A stretch of 35,566 nt of DNA, from contig NZ_JACJKA010000030.1 in the NCBI RefSeq assembly GCF_016900355.1, forward strand, positions 1 to 35,566. The letters run 5' to 3'. This DNA comes from Bacteroides mediterraneensis. GTDB lineage: Bacteria > Bacteroidota > Bacteroidia > Bacteroidales > Bacteroidaceae. How positions within the stretch are numbered: the stretch's first letter is position 1; each line of letters begins with the position of its first letter. Below the pieces are notes generated by a model. The model saw only the letters and a list, made by a program, of their open reading frames with translations. It searched no databases and had not been told where the DNA came from. A program made the position numbers and the translations under genes. This document shows positions 23,740-31,788 of this stretch, in pieces.

Positions 23740-25260
23740 TTAGTCCTTTAGATTCTCTTCTTCCTCGTTGCGGCGTTTGTGCATGTAGCGTGGAGCTGGA
23801 GCTGCTTTCGGACGTCCGTCGTCTGTAGAAGGACGCGGGTTGCGCGGCTTCGGTTCCTCTTTGTATTTGAATTCCTTGCGGCGTTCGCGGGTAAATTCTT
23901 TTCCGTCGCCGGCTTTCCGTCCGCGGAATATTTCTTTGGAATCGGAATCCCTGCGGAAACCTTCTTTCCGGTCATTGCGGAAGCCTTCTTTCCGTTCTCC
24001 CCGAACACCCTCTTTGCGTTCCTTGCGCGCGTATTCCACTTTTTCTCCGTGGTGACGCGGGCGTGCCGGTTTTTCTTCGTGCTTCGGTTTGAACTCCTTG
24101 TCTCCGTTTTCGGCCCGGAATTCTTTGTATTTTCCGTCAAAAATCTGGTATTTACGGAACTGGCATTCCAACGCACCGTTAAACAACGGAATCTTTACGG
24201 AAGCTTTCAGGCCAATCTGGTCGAAACATTCGTCGCGGTAGCTCAGAATCCAGGCATCGTTTCCGGCAAACGCATGTTTCAAGCGCTCTCCGATCATCTG
24301 GTAAAGTCCTAACAGGTCATCGGAAGAGATACGTTCGCCATACGGCGGGTTGGTAATGATGATGCTTTTCTGTTCCGGCTTTTCAAACTGCTGGAACGGT
24401 TGGATTTTCAGGATGACATCTTTGCTGACTCCGGCTGCCTTCACGTTGTGCTGGGCAATTTCGTTGGCTTTCGGATTGTTGTCGTACCCGTAAATCTTAT
24501 GTGTGAATTCACGCTCTTGTGAATCATCGTTGTAGATGGCGTCGAACAGTTCCTGGTCAAAATCTTTCCATTTTTCGAATCCGAACTCTTTGCGGAACAC
24601 TCCCGGGGCGATGTTGCGGGCTATCAGTGCCGCTTCGATAGGGATGGTACCTGAACCGCACATCGGGTCAATCAGGTCGCATTCGCCTCGCCAGCCGGTC
24701 ATCAGAATCATACCGGCAGCCAATACCTCGTTCAGCGGTGCTTCTACCTGTTCCTGACGGTAGCCTCTGCGATGAAGTGACTCGCCGGAGCTGTCGAGTG
24801 CCAGTGTACATTCTTCTTCCGCAATATGGATATGGATGGCCAGGTCCGGATTGCTGATGCGTACGGATGGACGGTTGCCGGTCTTTTCACGGAAATAGTC
24901 GACCACGGCATCCTTCACCTTGTAGGCCACGAACTTGGAGTGGCGGAATTCACTGGAGTAGACTACGGCATCCACAGAAAAACTGCTCATGTTGTCAAGG
25001 TATTTTTCCCATTCGATGCTTTTTACGGCATCGTATACCTCATCGGCAGTCTTGGCAGTGAAATGTTTGATAGGTTTTAAAATACGGATGGCGGTGCGCA
25101 GGCAGAAGTTTGCCTTATACATCATGGCCTTGTCGCCGGTGAAAGAAACCATGCGTCGGCCAATTTCAATGTTGCTGGCTCCCAGCTCTGTGAGTTCTTG
25201 TGCCAGAACTTCTTCCAGTCCCTGGAAAGTCTTGGCGATAAGCTCGAATTCTTGATTCAT
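23740..25260 (-). CDS. THUMP-domain rRNA methyltransferase (RlmL N-terminal-like) with basic tail
   Basis: This SAM-dependent RNA guanine-N2 methyltransferase is 506 residues from the ATG at 25260. The N-terminal ferredoxin-like plus THUMP RNA-binding region covers about 1-155. The methyltransferase domain has DPMCGSGT at 198-205 and catalytic NPPYGER at 304-310, matching the first half of E. coli RlmL (m2G2445 of 23S rRNA). The second RlmL domain (RlmK) is absent, as is usual in Bacteroidetes. Residues from about 381 on form a highly charged, low-complexity Arg/Lys/Glu tail with three 8-residue repeats, probably disordered and RNA-binding. It is driven by a well-formed TTG-N20-TAATTTTG promoter and heads the housekeeping run. 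Confidence 0.9.
   Translation of the reverse strand: MNQEFELIAKTFQGLEEVLAQELTELGASNIEIGRRMVSFTGDKAMMYKANFCLRTAIRILKPIKHFTAKTADEVYDAVKSIEWEKYLDNMSSFSVDAVVYSSEFRHSKFVAYKVKDAVVDYFREKTGNRPSVRISNPDLAIHIHIAEEECTLALDSSGESLHRRGYRQEQVEAPLNEVLAAGMILMTGWRGECDLIDPMCGSGTIPIEAALIARNIAPGVFRKEFGFEKWKDFDQELFDAIYNDDSQEREFTHKIYGYDNNPKANEIAQHNVKAAGVSKDVILKIQPFQQFEKPEQKSIIITNPPYGERISSDDLLGLYQMIGERLKHAFAGNDAWILSYRDECFDQIGLKASVKIPLFNGALECQFRKYQIFDGKYKEFRAENGDKEFKPKHEEKPARPRHHGEKVEYARKERKEGVRGERKEGFRNDRKEGFRRDSDSKEIFRGRKAGDGKEFTRERRKEFKYKEEPKPRNPRPSTDDGRPKAAPAPRYMHKRRNEEEENLKD
23947..24018 (-). repeat. Three 24-bp in-frame repeats in the methyltransferase tail
   Basis: Residues 415-438 are RKEGVRGE, RKEGFRND and RKEGFRRD, three consecutive 8-residue units encoded by imperfect 24-bp tandem repeats. 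Copy number could vary between strains by slippage without a frameshift. Confidence 0.85.
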
Positions 25261-25294
25261 CTTGATAAAATTACGTAATTTCAATTGATAGGGG

Positions 25295-25325
25295 CAAAAT
25301 TACGAAATTTCGGTTTGCTAATCAA
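25295..25325 (-). promoter_or_regulatory. Promoter of the rlmL-like operon
   Basis: On the minus strand TTG (25323-25325) is followed after exactly 20 bases by TAATTTTG (25295-25302), a full match to the Bacteroides TTTG/TAnnTTTG architecture except for one -33 base. The leader to the ATG at 25260 would be about 28 bases. It falls between the last PUL gene and the housekeeping run, so the two are separate units. Confidence 0.75.
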
Positions 25326-25362
25326 CTGTTTGACATTGTTTTCTGCGGAAACATGAAATCGG

Positions 25363-27438
25363 TTACCGGATTTTATCGCGGAAAGAAGAGGCTGGAAGCT
25401 GGTCTTTATTGACAAGATTGGCGTGGGTAAAAGGTTGCCAGCCATACCGTATATATCGCGGATGTTTGATAGAATCGGAGTAGACTCGGATTTTATCTCC
25501 TTCTATGACGGCTTGCGCAGGGAAATAGATTCCGTCATATTCTGCCAGCTCAAAGCCGGTGAGCGATTTTTCATCCGAGGTGTGTAAGCCTTCTGCATAA
25601 TCAAATTCAACCATGACTTCGTGGCCTTTCAAGACGGCCTGTCTGTACAGAGGACCGGATGGAAGCAGCGTATAATGGTAGGTTTTATTTAAGGCCCATC
25701 TAGCCAACCGTTCGCCAATGGGACGTTTGTCGGTAGGATGTACGTTGAGCGAATCTCCTTTGTCGGTCGATACCACCATGCCGGTATGAGGTATCTCGTT
25801 CATCAAGCGTCGCTGGCTGTCTCGAAACCAGGGCCATGAAGGGCGGTTCAAGCTGGAAAGTTGGACAAAATAGAAAGGCATGTCCAGCTGGTTCCAGTTT
25901 TGTCTCCATCCATTCACCAATAACCTAAACAATTTATAATGTGCTTCCATGTTGTGCGCATTCGATTCTCCTTGGTACCAGATAACTCCTTTAAGAGGAT
26001 ATTGCTGGAGGGGGAGTATGCCTGCTTCATATAAATAACAGGGCTCGTAGGGATGACGCTTGAATGGGCTTGTACTTTTCTGGAGATTGAGCAGGGCCCT
26101 TTTTCTGGCCCATTCTTGAATAAAGTCATTTTGAGTCCAATCTTTCAGAATGGCGGGGAAATGTTTTTCCAATGAGTGGCGGTCGACCCATGATTCTGTA
26201 GTAGACCCTCCTACTGCATTACATATCAGTCCGATAGGTACTTTTAAGCTGTCTTGCAGCACTTTCCCGAAATAGTAGGCTATGGCAGAGAATGTAGCCG
26301 CCGTATTGGGGGTGCATTCGGTCCATATGGTGGGTTGATAATAGAAAAGATGATTGATGGAATCGATGGCTTGGGCTGGCCATGCTGTGGCATTGGTTTC
26401 CCATCTCCCTTTCATGTGAAAGAAACGGATGTGGGGGTTGTGTGCCTGCGATATCTCGAAAGCAGCATCTTTGGCTTGCTGTAGCATAAATTGCATGTTA
26501 GACTGTCCGGAACACAACCAGACCTCTCCTGCGGCCACATGATGAAAGGTGCGTGATTGCTGTGGGGTTTGTACGGAAAGTTCATAATTCTCTCCTGCTT
26601 TTATCGGGTCAAGCAGGACTTCCCATTTTCCGTTACTTTTCGTAAAGGTTGTCTTTTCTTGTCCATTAATACGTACCGTGACAGGTGTGGAGGCATCGGC
26701 TACGCCATGAATGCGAAGTGGAGTATCCCGTTGCAAAACCATGTAATCGGTATAAAGCATGGGGAGATGAAGTCCTCCATAATCGCCGGTTATAGCTGAA
26801 TATGCTGTCTGAGCCAGAAGATGTGCTCCTTCTTCATTGGGGTGAATGGCATCGGGCAATAGAATGGGATAAGGGTAGAGTGGGGTATGGAAGTCGATGA
26901 CCTCGGCTTGACTGACTTGCGCCACCACACTGATGGCCTCTTGGATTTCTTCGTGCCATTGCTGGGTACCCGAGATAAAACGAGGATGTCGGTCAGCTAT
27001 TGGAGTAATGTATGCCAATAGAATGCGGCATTGAGGATTGACTTTCTTAAAGGATTCTATTAATTGTAAATAATCATGCACGAACTCATCACGATAGTTG
27101 GGCCAGTTTCTTGGATCCGTATCATTGACGCCTAAGTGAATGATGACAATATCTGCCGAAAAGTGAAGGGCTTTCTGGTATTCCTCTTGCTGGATGTACG
27201 GCCGATGCCCGTGTACCAGCAAAGTGGCTCCCGGTTTCCCAAAGTTTCCCACAGTGTATTGTGGTCCTAACAGTGTCTGTAATTGTGCTGGATAGGAGTC
27301 TGTATCGCGATTAGCAATACCAGTTCCGTATGTGATGCTATTTCCTACACAGGCCACTTTTATTTTCTTGGCAGCCTGTACGGGTTGTAATAAGCAAATG
27401 AATTGACAGAGCAGTAGTATTAAGATTGTTGGTTTCAT
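25363..27438 (-). CDS. Double-domain sialate O-acetylesterase-like enzyme (SGNH + SASA, EstA type)
   Basis: The 691-residue secreted protein (signal peptide 1-22, ending PVQAA) has two esterase modules. The first, about 25-220, is an SGNH hydrolase: GNSIT (Ser34), GVND (Asn105) and DAIHP (Asp196, His199). The second, about 225-691, has a small beta domain and then the SASA domain with GQSNM (Ser313), WYQGES (Glu491) and NVHPTDKRPIGERLA (His567). Both catalytic sites appear intact. The architecture matches Bacteroides sialate 9-O-acetylesterases that deacetylate sialic acid so that sialidases can act. It starts one base after the SGNH gene ends, so translation is probably coupled. It is the last gene of the PUL. 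Xylan acetyl esterases can share these folds, but the GH20 neighbour favours host glycans. Confidence 0.88.
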   Translation of the reverse strand: MKPTILILLLCQFICLLQPVQAAKKIKVACVGNSITYGTGIANRDTDSYPAQLQTLLGPQYTVGNFGKPGATLLVHGHRPYIQQEEYQKALHFSADIVIIHLGVNDTDPRNWPNYRDEFVHDYLQLIESFKKVNPQCRILLAYITPIADRHPRFISGTQQWHEEIQEAISVVAQVSQAEVIDFHTPLYPYPILLPDAIHPNEEGAHLLAQTAYSAITGDYGGLHLPMLYTDYMVLQRDTPLRIHGVADASTPVTVRINGQEKTTFTKSNGKWEVLLDPIKAGENYELSVQTPQQSRTFHHVAAGEVWLCSGQSNMQFMLQQAKDAAFEISQAHNPHIRFFHMKGRWETNATAWPAQAIDSINHLFYYQPTIWTECTPNTAATFSAIAYYFGKVLQDSLKVPIGLICNAVGGSTTESWVDRHSLEKHFPAILKDWTQNDFIQEWARKRALLNLQKSTSPFKRHPYEPCYLYEAGILPLQQYPLKGVIWYQGESNAHNMEAHYKLFRLLVNGWRQNWNQLDMPFYFVQLSSLNRPSWPWFRDSQRRLMNEIPHTGMVVSTDKGDSLNVHPTDKRPIGERLARWALNKTYHYTLLPSGPLYRQAVLKGHEVMVEFDYAEGLHTSDEKSLTGFELAEYDGIYFPAQAVIEGDKIRVYSDSIKHPRYIRYGWQPFTHANLVNKDQLPASSFRDKIR

Positions 27439-27439
27439 T

Positions 27440-28102
27440 TTATTTCTTTAAGTAGGGAGTGATAATTTCTTTCCATAATATGTAACCTTTTCCTAAAAGG
27501 TGCAGCCCATCATTGGTATATTCGGGTTTCATTTGTCCATTATCATCTACAAAGTGAGTGAAAAGGTCAATATATTTCACATTTTCTTTTTGGCAAATAC
27601 TTAAAATAGCTTGATTAATGTTAGGGATTTCCTGCCAATGGGAAGTATGTTCTTGATACAGGTTGTACTTTATAGTGACAGGTAAAACACTTTGTATCAA
27701 TATTTCTGTATGCGGTGACTCTTTTTTTATTTTTTGTATGATTTGTTGTATATCAGAGGCTATATTATTAGGGGATTCTCCTTGAGGAACATTATTGATT
27801 CCAATCATTAGAAAGATTTGTGCAGGCTTTCCCTTAAGAAGGACAGAGATTCTATCATATACTCCCCAAGTGGTATCTCCGCTGATTCCTCTATTTTTGA
27901 TATGAGGATTTTGAAATAATTCACTCCATTCTCCTCCATCAGTTATACTATTTCCGATAAAAAGAATGTCATCCGAACTTATAGGGAGTTGTTCAAACAG
28001 CGAAGCTCGTTGGTAGTAATAAGTAGAATATTTTCTTTCTGTTTGTCCGAAAGTGAATAGGCTATATATTAAGCCTATAATTAGCAGTAGAATTGTTTTC
28101 AT
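27440..28102 (-). CDS. SGNH/GDSL hydrolase (probable carbohydrate O-acetylesterase)
   Basis: The 220-residue protein has a short signal peptide (1-20, ending FTFGQ) and one SGNH hydrolase domain. Block I is FIGNSITDG with Ser52, block II GISGDTTWG with the oxyanion Gly, block III GINN with Asn103, and block V NDGLHLLGKGY with Asp198 and His201. The family resembles the PAF-acetylhydrolase-like GDSL enzymes that remove acetyl groups from sugars. It lies 26 bases after the GH20 gene and one base before the EstA-like gene, so the PUL carries three SGNH/SASA-type active sites in total. The region is visibly A/T-richer than the EstA gene next to it. Confidence 0.88.
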   Translation of the reverse strand: MKTILLLIIGLIYSLFTFGQTERKYSTYYYQRASLFEQLPISSDDILFIGNSITDGGEWSELFQNPHIKNRGISGDTTWGVYDRISVLLKGKPAQIFLMIGINNVPQGESPNNIASDIQQIIQKIKKESPHTEILIQSVLPVTIKYNLYQEHTSHWQEIPNINQAILSICQKENVKYIDLFTHFVDDNGQMKPEYTNDGLHLLGKGYILWKEIITPYLKK

Positions 28103-28128
28103 GAGTTGTAGATTAATATGTTTTAATT

Positions 28129-30147
28129 TTATTTTTTATCAGGGGAATACACAATATTTTCTATTTCTTTTTGTCCATCCGGTGTGACAAAAACGGCATT
28201 AAACATCCATTTTACTAATCTAACCTCTGGGGTTTTGAATTTTCCAATCGGCAGTTTGAGGAAGAGCTTGTTCCATCCTTTGTGTAATGTAACTTGTATC
28301 GGAGGGCGGGAGGTTGCATTTTCATTCGTCAGAGGAATTTCGTTTGACCGGTCTTTATGGCTGTTTTTCCATACTGGTGGGAGTATTTCTTCTTGGTTCA
28401 GCCAAGCGCGGCTACCTTTGTAATCCCATGTTCCTTGTTGTGGAGCTAAATCACTTTCGGAACGACTATAGTTCTGGAATTCCAGGAATAACCCGACCTT
28501 CTGTTCCTCAGGAGAAAATACCCAGGTAGTGGCATAAGCCGTGTGGTTTTCTTCGGGTAAGGAATAGAATCCGGGAACTAATTTTCCCCATACATGGCGC
28601 AAGTAAACTCCTGCTCCGTAGACGATATGGCTTTGGTAGATTTTTCCTTGATAAAAATAGCTTTCTTTTTCTTCTTGTTCGGGAGGAAACATACGATTCA
28701 GGTCTCCTTCATTGGGAAATGCATCTGTAATGCGCCATACCACGTTGGCCTGTCTGACGTAGGGAAAAGGTTCCCCTTTAAAGGTATGTGCCTTGTGCCA
28801 AAGCATTCTGTCTTCAAAATCGGCAAATTGTGTATAGATTTCAGTATCTTTTTCCCATAAAAGGTTCGTCTTTTCATCGAAATAGCCGTATCCTCCTCCT
28901 CGCCAACTCCTTTCGGCAAGCGCCAGCATGTGGGAATACAGATTGTTGTCTGCTACGATTTGTTTTTCATTTTGGAGGTAACGGTCATTCCAAATGGCTA
29001 AGATACTTCCTGCAATGTCTTCGTTTCCTGTGCTTTGGTCATAAATACGGCTGTTGTATAATGCAATCAGGTCGGCAAAAGTATCGAAATGATTGATATA
29101 GTGATAGCGGCTATCGATGGCTGGAATGCCTGATTGGGCTTTTCCCCGGAAACTCCATAACTGTGTCATGTCTATTTCGCCTGTTTGGTATTTCCAACCG
29201 GGATTCCACGAAATGACTTTTTTCCCTTTATTACGGATATAGGCCACCATTTCCGGAACAAATTGTGGGTTGGTAAACAGTACCTCGTCTGTACCTATAT
29301 GAATAAAGGGTACATCGAATGTTTCGCATACCTCATCCATGAGTTTTTTTAGAATTTCCATGCCTTTTTCGCTTTGCATGTCGGTGTGGAAAGTTCTTAC
29401 AAAAGCTGCACTGTGACCAGGCATATCAATTTCGGGAATCAATATTACATGCCGTTGCTTGCAGAATGCTACGAGGTCTTTTGCTTCTTGTAGGGTATAA
29501 TATTTGCCTGGCATGCGCGTCATGTTCTCAGACGCGTTGATTTCTGGGTATATTTTACTTTCCAGACGCCAAGCTTGATTCTCGGTCAGATGCCAGTGGA
29601 ATACATTGATTTTGAACCTACTGAGTAGGTCAATTTCTTTTTTTAGCTCTTTTATCGAGATATAGGTACGACCTACATCTTGCATGAATCCTCTGATGCG
29701 GAAAGCAGGCCAGTCTATAATCTCACAGGTAGGAAGGCAATAGCTTCCATTGTTTTTTGCATAGGTCGCTAACTGCTGGATGGTTTGTAATGCTCTGTAG
29801 GCCCCTGTAGAAGAAGTGGCAGTGATTTGTATTTGTTTTTCAGTAATACTCAGTTTGTAGCCTTCATCGGTCGGAATAGGAATTTCCGGCAAACTGCTTT
29901 TAATTTTAATTTTGATGGTTTTATCAGTCTGCGTGGGAGTGAAAGTTACATTAATGCTTTGTAGCCAATCTTTCCATTGTTTGTATATTTCTTCTGTCGT
30001 GTCAAGATATAGTTGATCTAATACCAATTGTTTATCTGTATAGGTTATTTTCTGCGGATAAGGCAGAAGAGGGTATATATTCCCTTTGCAAGGAAATATG
30101 AACAGTTGAAAGAAAATAATATAAAAAAGAAGGAGGTGGTATTTCAT
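28129..30147 (-). CDS. GH20 beta-N-acetylhexosaminidase
   Basis: This exo-enzyme releases terminal GlcNAc or GalNAc from glycans by substrate-assisted catalysis. The 672-residue protein has a hydrophobic N-terminal signal (about 1-22), a GH20b domain to about 140, and then the (beta/alpha)8 catalytic domain. Catalytic-domain marks are IRGFMQDVGRTYI near 151-163, FHWHLTENQAWRLE near 183-196, PEIDMPGH near 238-245, and the catalytic pair Asp287-Glu288 in HIGTDEV. Residues beyond about 480 form an extra beta-rich C-terminal region (WNKLFLKLPIGKFKTPEVRLVKWMFNAVF) that may bind substrate. It is the first enzyme gene after the SusC/SusD pair, behind a hairpin. Confidence 0.94.
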   Translation of the reverse strand: MKYHLLLFYIIFFQLFIFPCKGNIYPLLPYPQKITYTDKQLVLDQLYLDTTEEIYKQWKDWLQSINVTFTPTQTDKTIKIKIKSSLPEIPIPTDEGYKLSITEKQIQITATSSTGAYRALQTIQQLATYAKNNGSYCLPTCEIIDWPAFRIRGFMQDVGRTYISIKELKKEIDLLSRFKINVFHWHLTENQAWRLESKIYPEINASENMTRMPGKYYTLQEAKDLVAFCKQRHVILIPEIDMPGHSAAFVRTFHTDMQSEKGMEILKKLMDEVCETFDVPFIHIGTDEVLFTNPQFVPEMVAYIRNKGKKVISWNPGWKYQTGEIDMTQLWSFRGKAQSGIPAIDSRYHYINHFDTFADLIALYNSRIYDQSTGNEDIAGSILAIWNDRYLQNEKQIVADNNLYSHMLALAERSWRGGGYGYFDEKTNLLWEKDTEIYTQFADFEDRMLWHKAHTFKGEPFPYVRQANVVWRITDAFPNEGDLNRMFPPEQEEKESYFYQGKIYQSHIVYGAGVYLRHVWGKLVPGFYSLPEENHTAYATTWVFSPEEQKVGLFLEFQNYSRSESDLAPQQGTWDYKGSRAWLNQEEILPPVWKNSHKDRSNEIPLTNENATSRPPIQVTLHKGWNKLFLKLPIGKFKTPEVRLVKWMFNAVFVTPDGQKEIENIVYSPDKK

Positions 30148-30165
30148 ATTATGGTATTATAAATA

Positions 30166-30197
30166 AAGAGGATATCCCTTTTCAGGAATATCCTCTT
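30166..30197 (-). terminator. Hairpin between susD-like and GH20 genes
   Basis: AAGAGGATAT (30166-30175) pairs with ATATCCTCTT (30188-30197), a perfect 10-bp stem. On the minus strand it is followed by a T-rich stretch. It begins 24 bases after the susD-like stop and is well placed to lower enzyme expression relative to the SusC/SusD pair. Confidence 0.7.
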
Positions 30198-30220
30198 CGA
30201 GTTTATTTGTAATTCAAGAT

Positions 30221-31774
30221 TTAATATCCTGGTGTTTGGTTCAGTGCACTGTTTTCTCCTAATGTATTTTCATCAATAGGCCATAACAAGCGTGAAGCAT
30301 TGGCACTAGAGTATTTGGTAGCATAATCATCACCCATCAGACGGATATCATACCAACGTTTCCCTTCGAACAAGAATTCTCTCATTCTTTCTTTCAGAAT
30401 TGCTTCAATAGGGTTGTCATCACTACCTACGAATCGGTTGTTTGAGTAGAAGGTTGCATCTTTGTCATTTGGGTATGCTACTTCGTTTCGGTGCTCATTG
30501 AAATATGTCGTTCCATAAGCTCGTTCACGTACTTCGTTGATTTCGGTAGAAATGTCTTCTCCCAAGAATGCTTTGGCAGTGGCTAAAGCTAGCAGACAGT
30601 CTGCATAACGATAAATAGGATAGTCATCTAACCAGCTTCTTGTAGCATCACCTTCCAAAAGAACTCCTTTAAACTTATAGGCAATCGGTGCTTTGAATGT
30701 GACTTGACCGTTTTCTTCACTATAAATACCTTTAATAGAGCCTTCTTTTCTGTTGTCTCCATCTCGGAACAATTGAGTGTATAGGTCTTGTTCTACCTGA
30801 TAACGTATCAGCCCATTTATATCAGCCATTTCGGTTTCGGATAGTGGTGTACCATTTTCATCACAGTATGAAGCGAAGAACTGTTGGTTCATTACCATAT
30901 TCAGACGATATTGGTCATTCCACATGCTATACTCATTTCTTCCATTATGTATGGCGAAAATAATTTCGTTATTTTCTTTATTGTCGTATGCAAATACTTT
31001 CTGGAAGTTATTCAGTAACCCTACTCCAGATGCTTTTACTGCGGTCAATGCGTTTTTGGCTGTAGTGTAGTCTGCTTCACCGCCTCCCATTTGCTTTCCA
31101 CTCCATAAATACACTTCGCCTTTTAGCATCATAGTAGCAGCTTTTGACCAATAACATTTACCATATTTGAATGAGTAATCATCACCAAAAGCATCCTCTG
31201 AACTTTGGATATCTTTCTTGATTTGTGTCATTATGTCGGTAGCAGAAGAGGCTGCTTTACTGGGGTTACCTATATCGATAGCGTTCCCATTGGTGTAATC
31301 CAATTGCAGTACTACATCTCCCCAAGAACGTAACAGGTGAAAATATACATAGGCTCTTAGGCCGTATGCTTCTCCTAGATAATAGTTCTTAGTGCTGGCA
31401 TCCAGCAAATCGGTAGATGTTGCGTGATGAATCATCAGGTTTAACTGGTTGATTAATACGTAGAAATCACCATAATTACTAATGACCGGGTTTGCAGCAT
31501 TCAGCGTGTTGTCAATCATTCTTTCCACTCCCTGAGTGGCTTCTCCTGTAAATGGGTTGGAGTTATAAATGTCGGCACGAGGTTCTCCTAATTCAAAGAT
31601 GGTATAAGATTTTTCGCGCAGCAGGCCGTGAAGACCGACATTGAAAGCTTCAAATTGGGCTGCATCTTTCCAGTAATTTACGTCGGTAATACTACTAACG
31701 GGCTCCATGTCCAAACAACCGGTAAAAGACGTTGCCAGACATCCGGCTAAGATATAGTTGAATATTTTTTTCAT
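30221..31774 (-). CDS. SusD/RagB-family surface glycan-binding lipoprotein
   Basis: The 517-residue protein has a lipoprotein signal (SFTGC, Cys20) followed by LDMEP, a mildly acidic start consistent with surface export. SusD-family marks are YWKDAAQFEAFNVGLHGLLR near 34-53, TPR-like helices with LGEAYGLRAYVYFHLLRSWGDVV near 133-155, and the C-terminal block ILKERMREFLFEGKRWYDIRLMGD near 460-483, ending in ALNQTPGY. Such proteins form the lid over a SusC barrel and capture oligosaccharides. It starts 14 bases after the SusC-like gene. The neighbourhood of hexosaminidase and sialate esterase suggests a NanU-like sialic-acid binder, but I cannot tell this from the sequence alone. Confidence 0.95.
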   Translation of the reverse strand: MKKIFNYILAGCLATSFTGCLDMEPVSSITDVNYWKDAAQFEAFNVGLHGLLREKSYTIFELGEPRADIYNSNPFTGEATQGVERMIDNTLNAANPVISNYGDFYVLINQLNLMIHHATSTDLLDASTKNYYLGEAYGLRAYVYFHLLRSWGDVVLQLDYTNGNAIDIGNPSKAASSATDIMTQIKKDIQSSEDAFGDDYSFKYGKCYWSKAATMMLKGEVYLWSGKQMGGGEADYTTAKNALTAVKASGVGLLNNFQKVFAYDNKENNEIIFAIHNGRNEYSMWNDQYRLNMVMNQQFFASYCDENGTPLSETEMADINGLIRYQVEQDLYTQLFRDGDNRKEGSIKGIYSEENGQVTFKAPIAYKFKGVLLEGDATRSWLDDYPIYRYADCLLALATAKAFLGEDISTEINEVRERAYGTTYFNEHRNEVAYPNDKDATFYSNNRFVGSDDNPIEAILKERMREFLFEGKRWYDIRLMGDDYATKYSSANASRLLWPIDENTLGENSALNQTPGY

Positions 31775-31788
31775 AATCGTTATTTTTT

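Noticed and set aside
23779..24312. Plus-strand hydrophobic frame opposite the methyltransferase tail
   Set aside because: Its Phe-rich sequence is the complement of the Arg/Lys/Glu repeats on the real strand.
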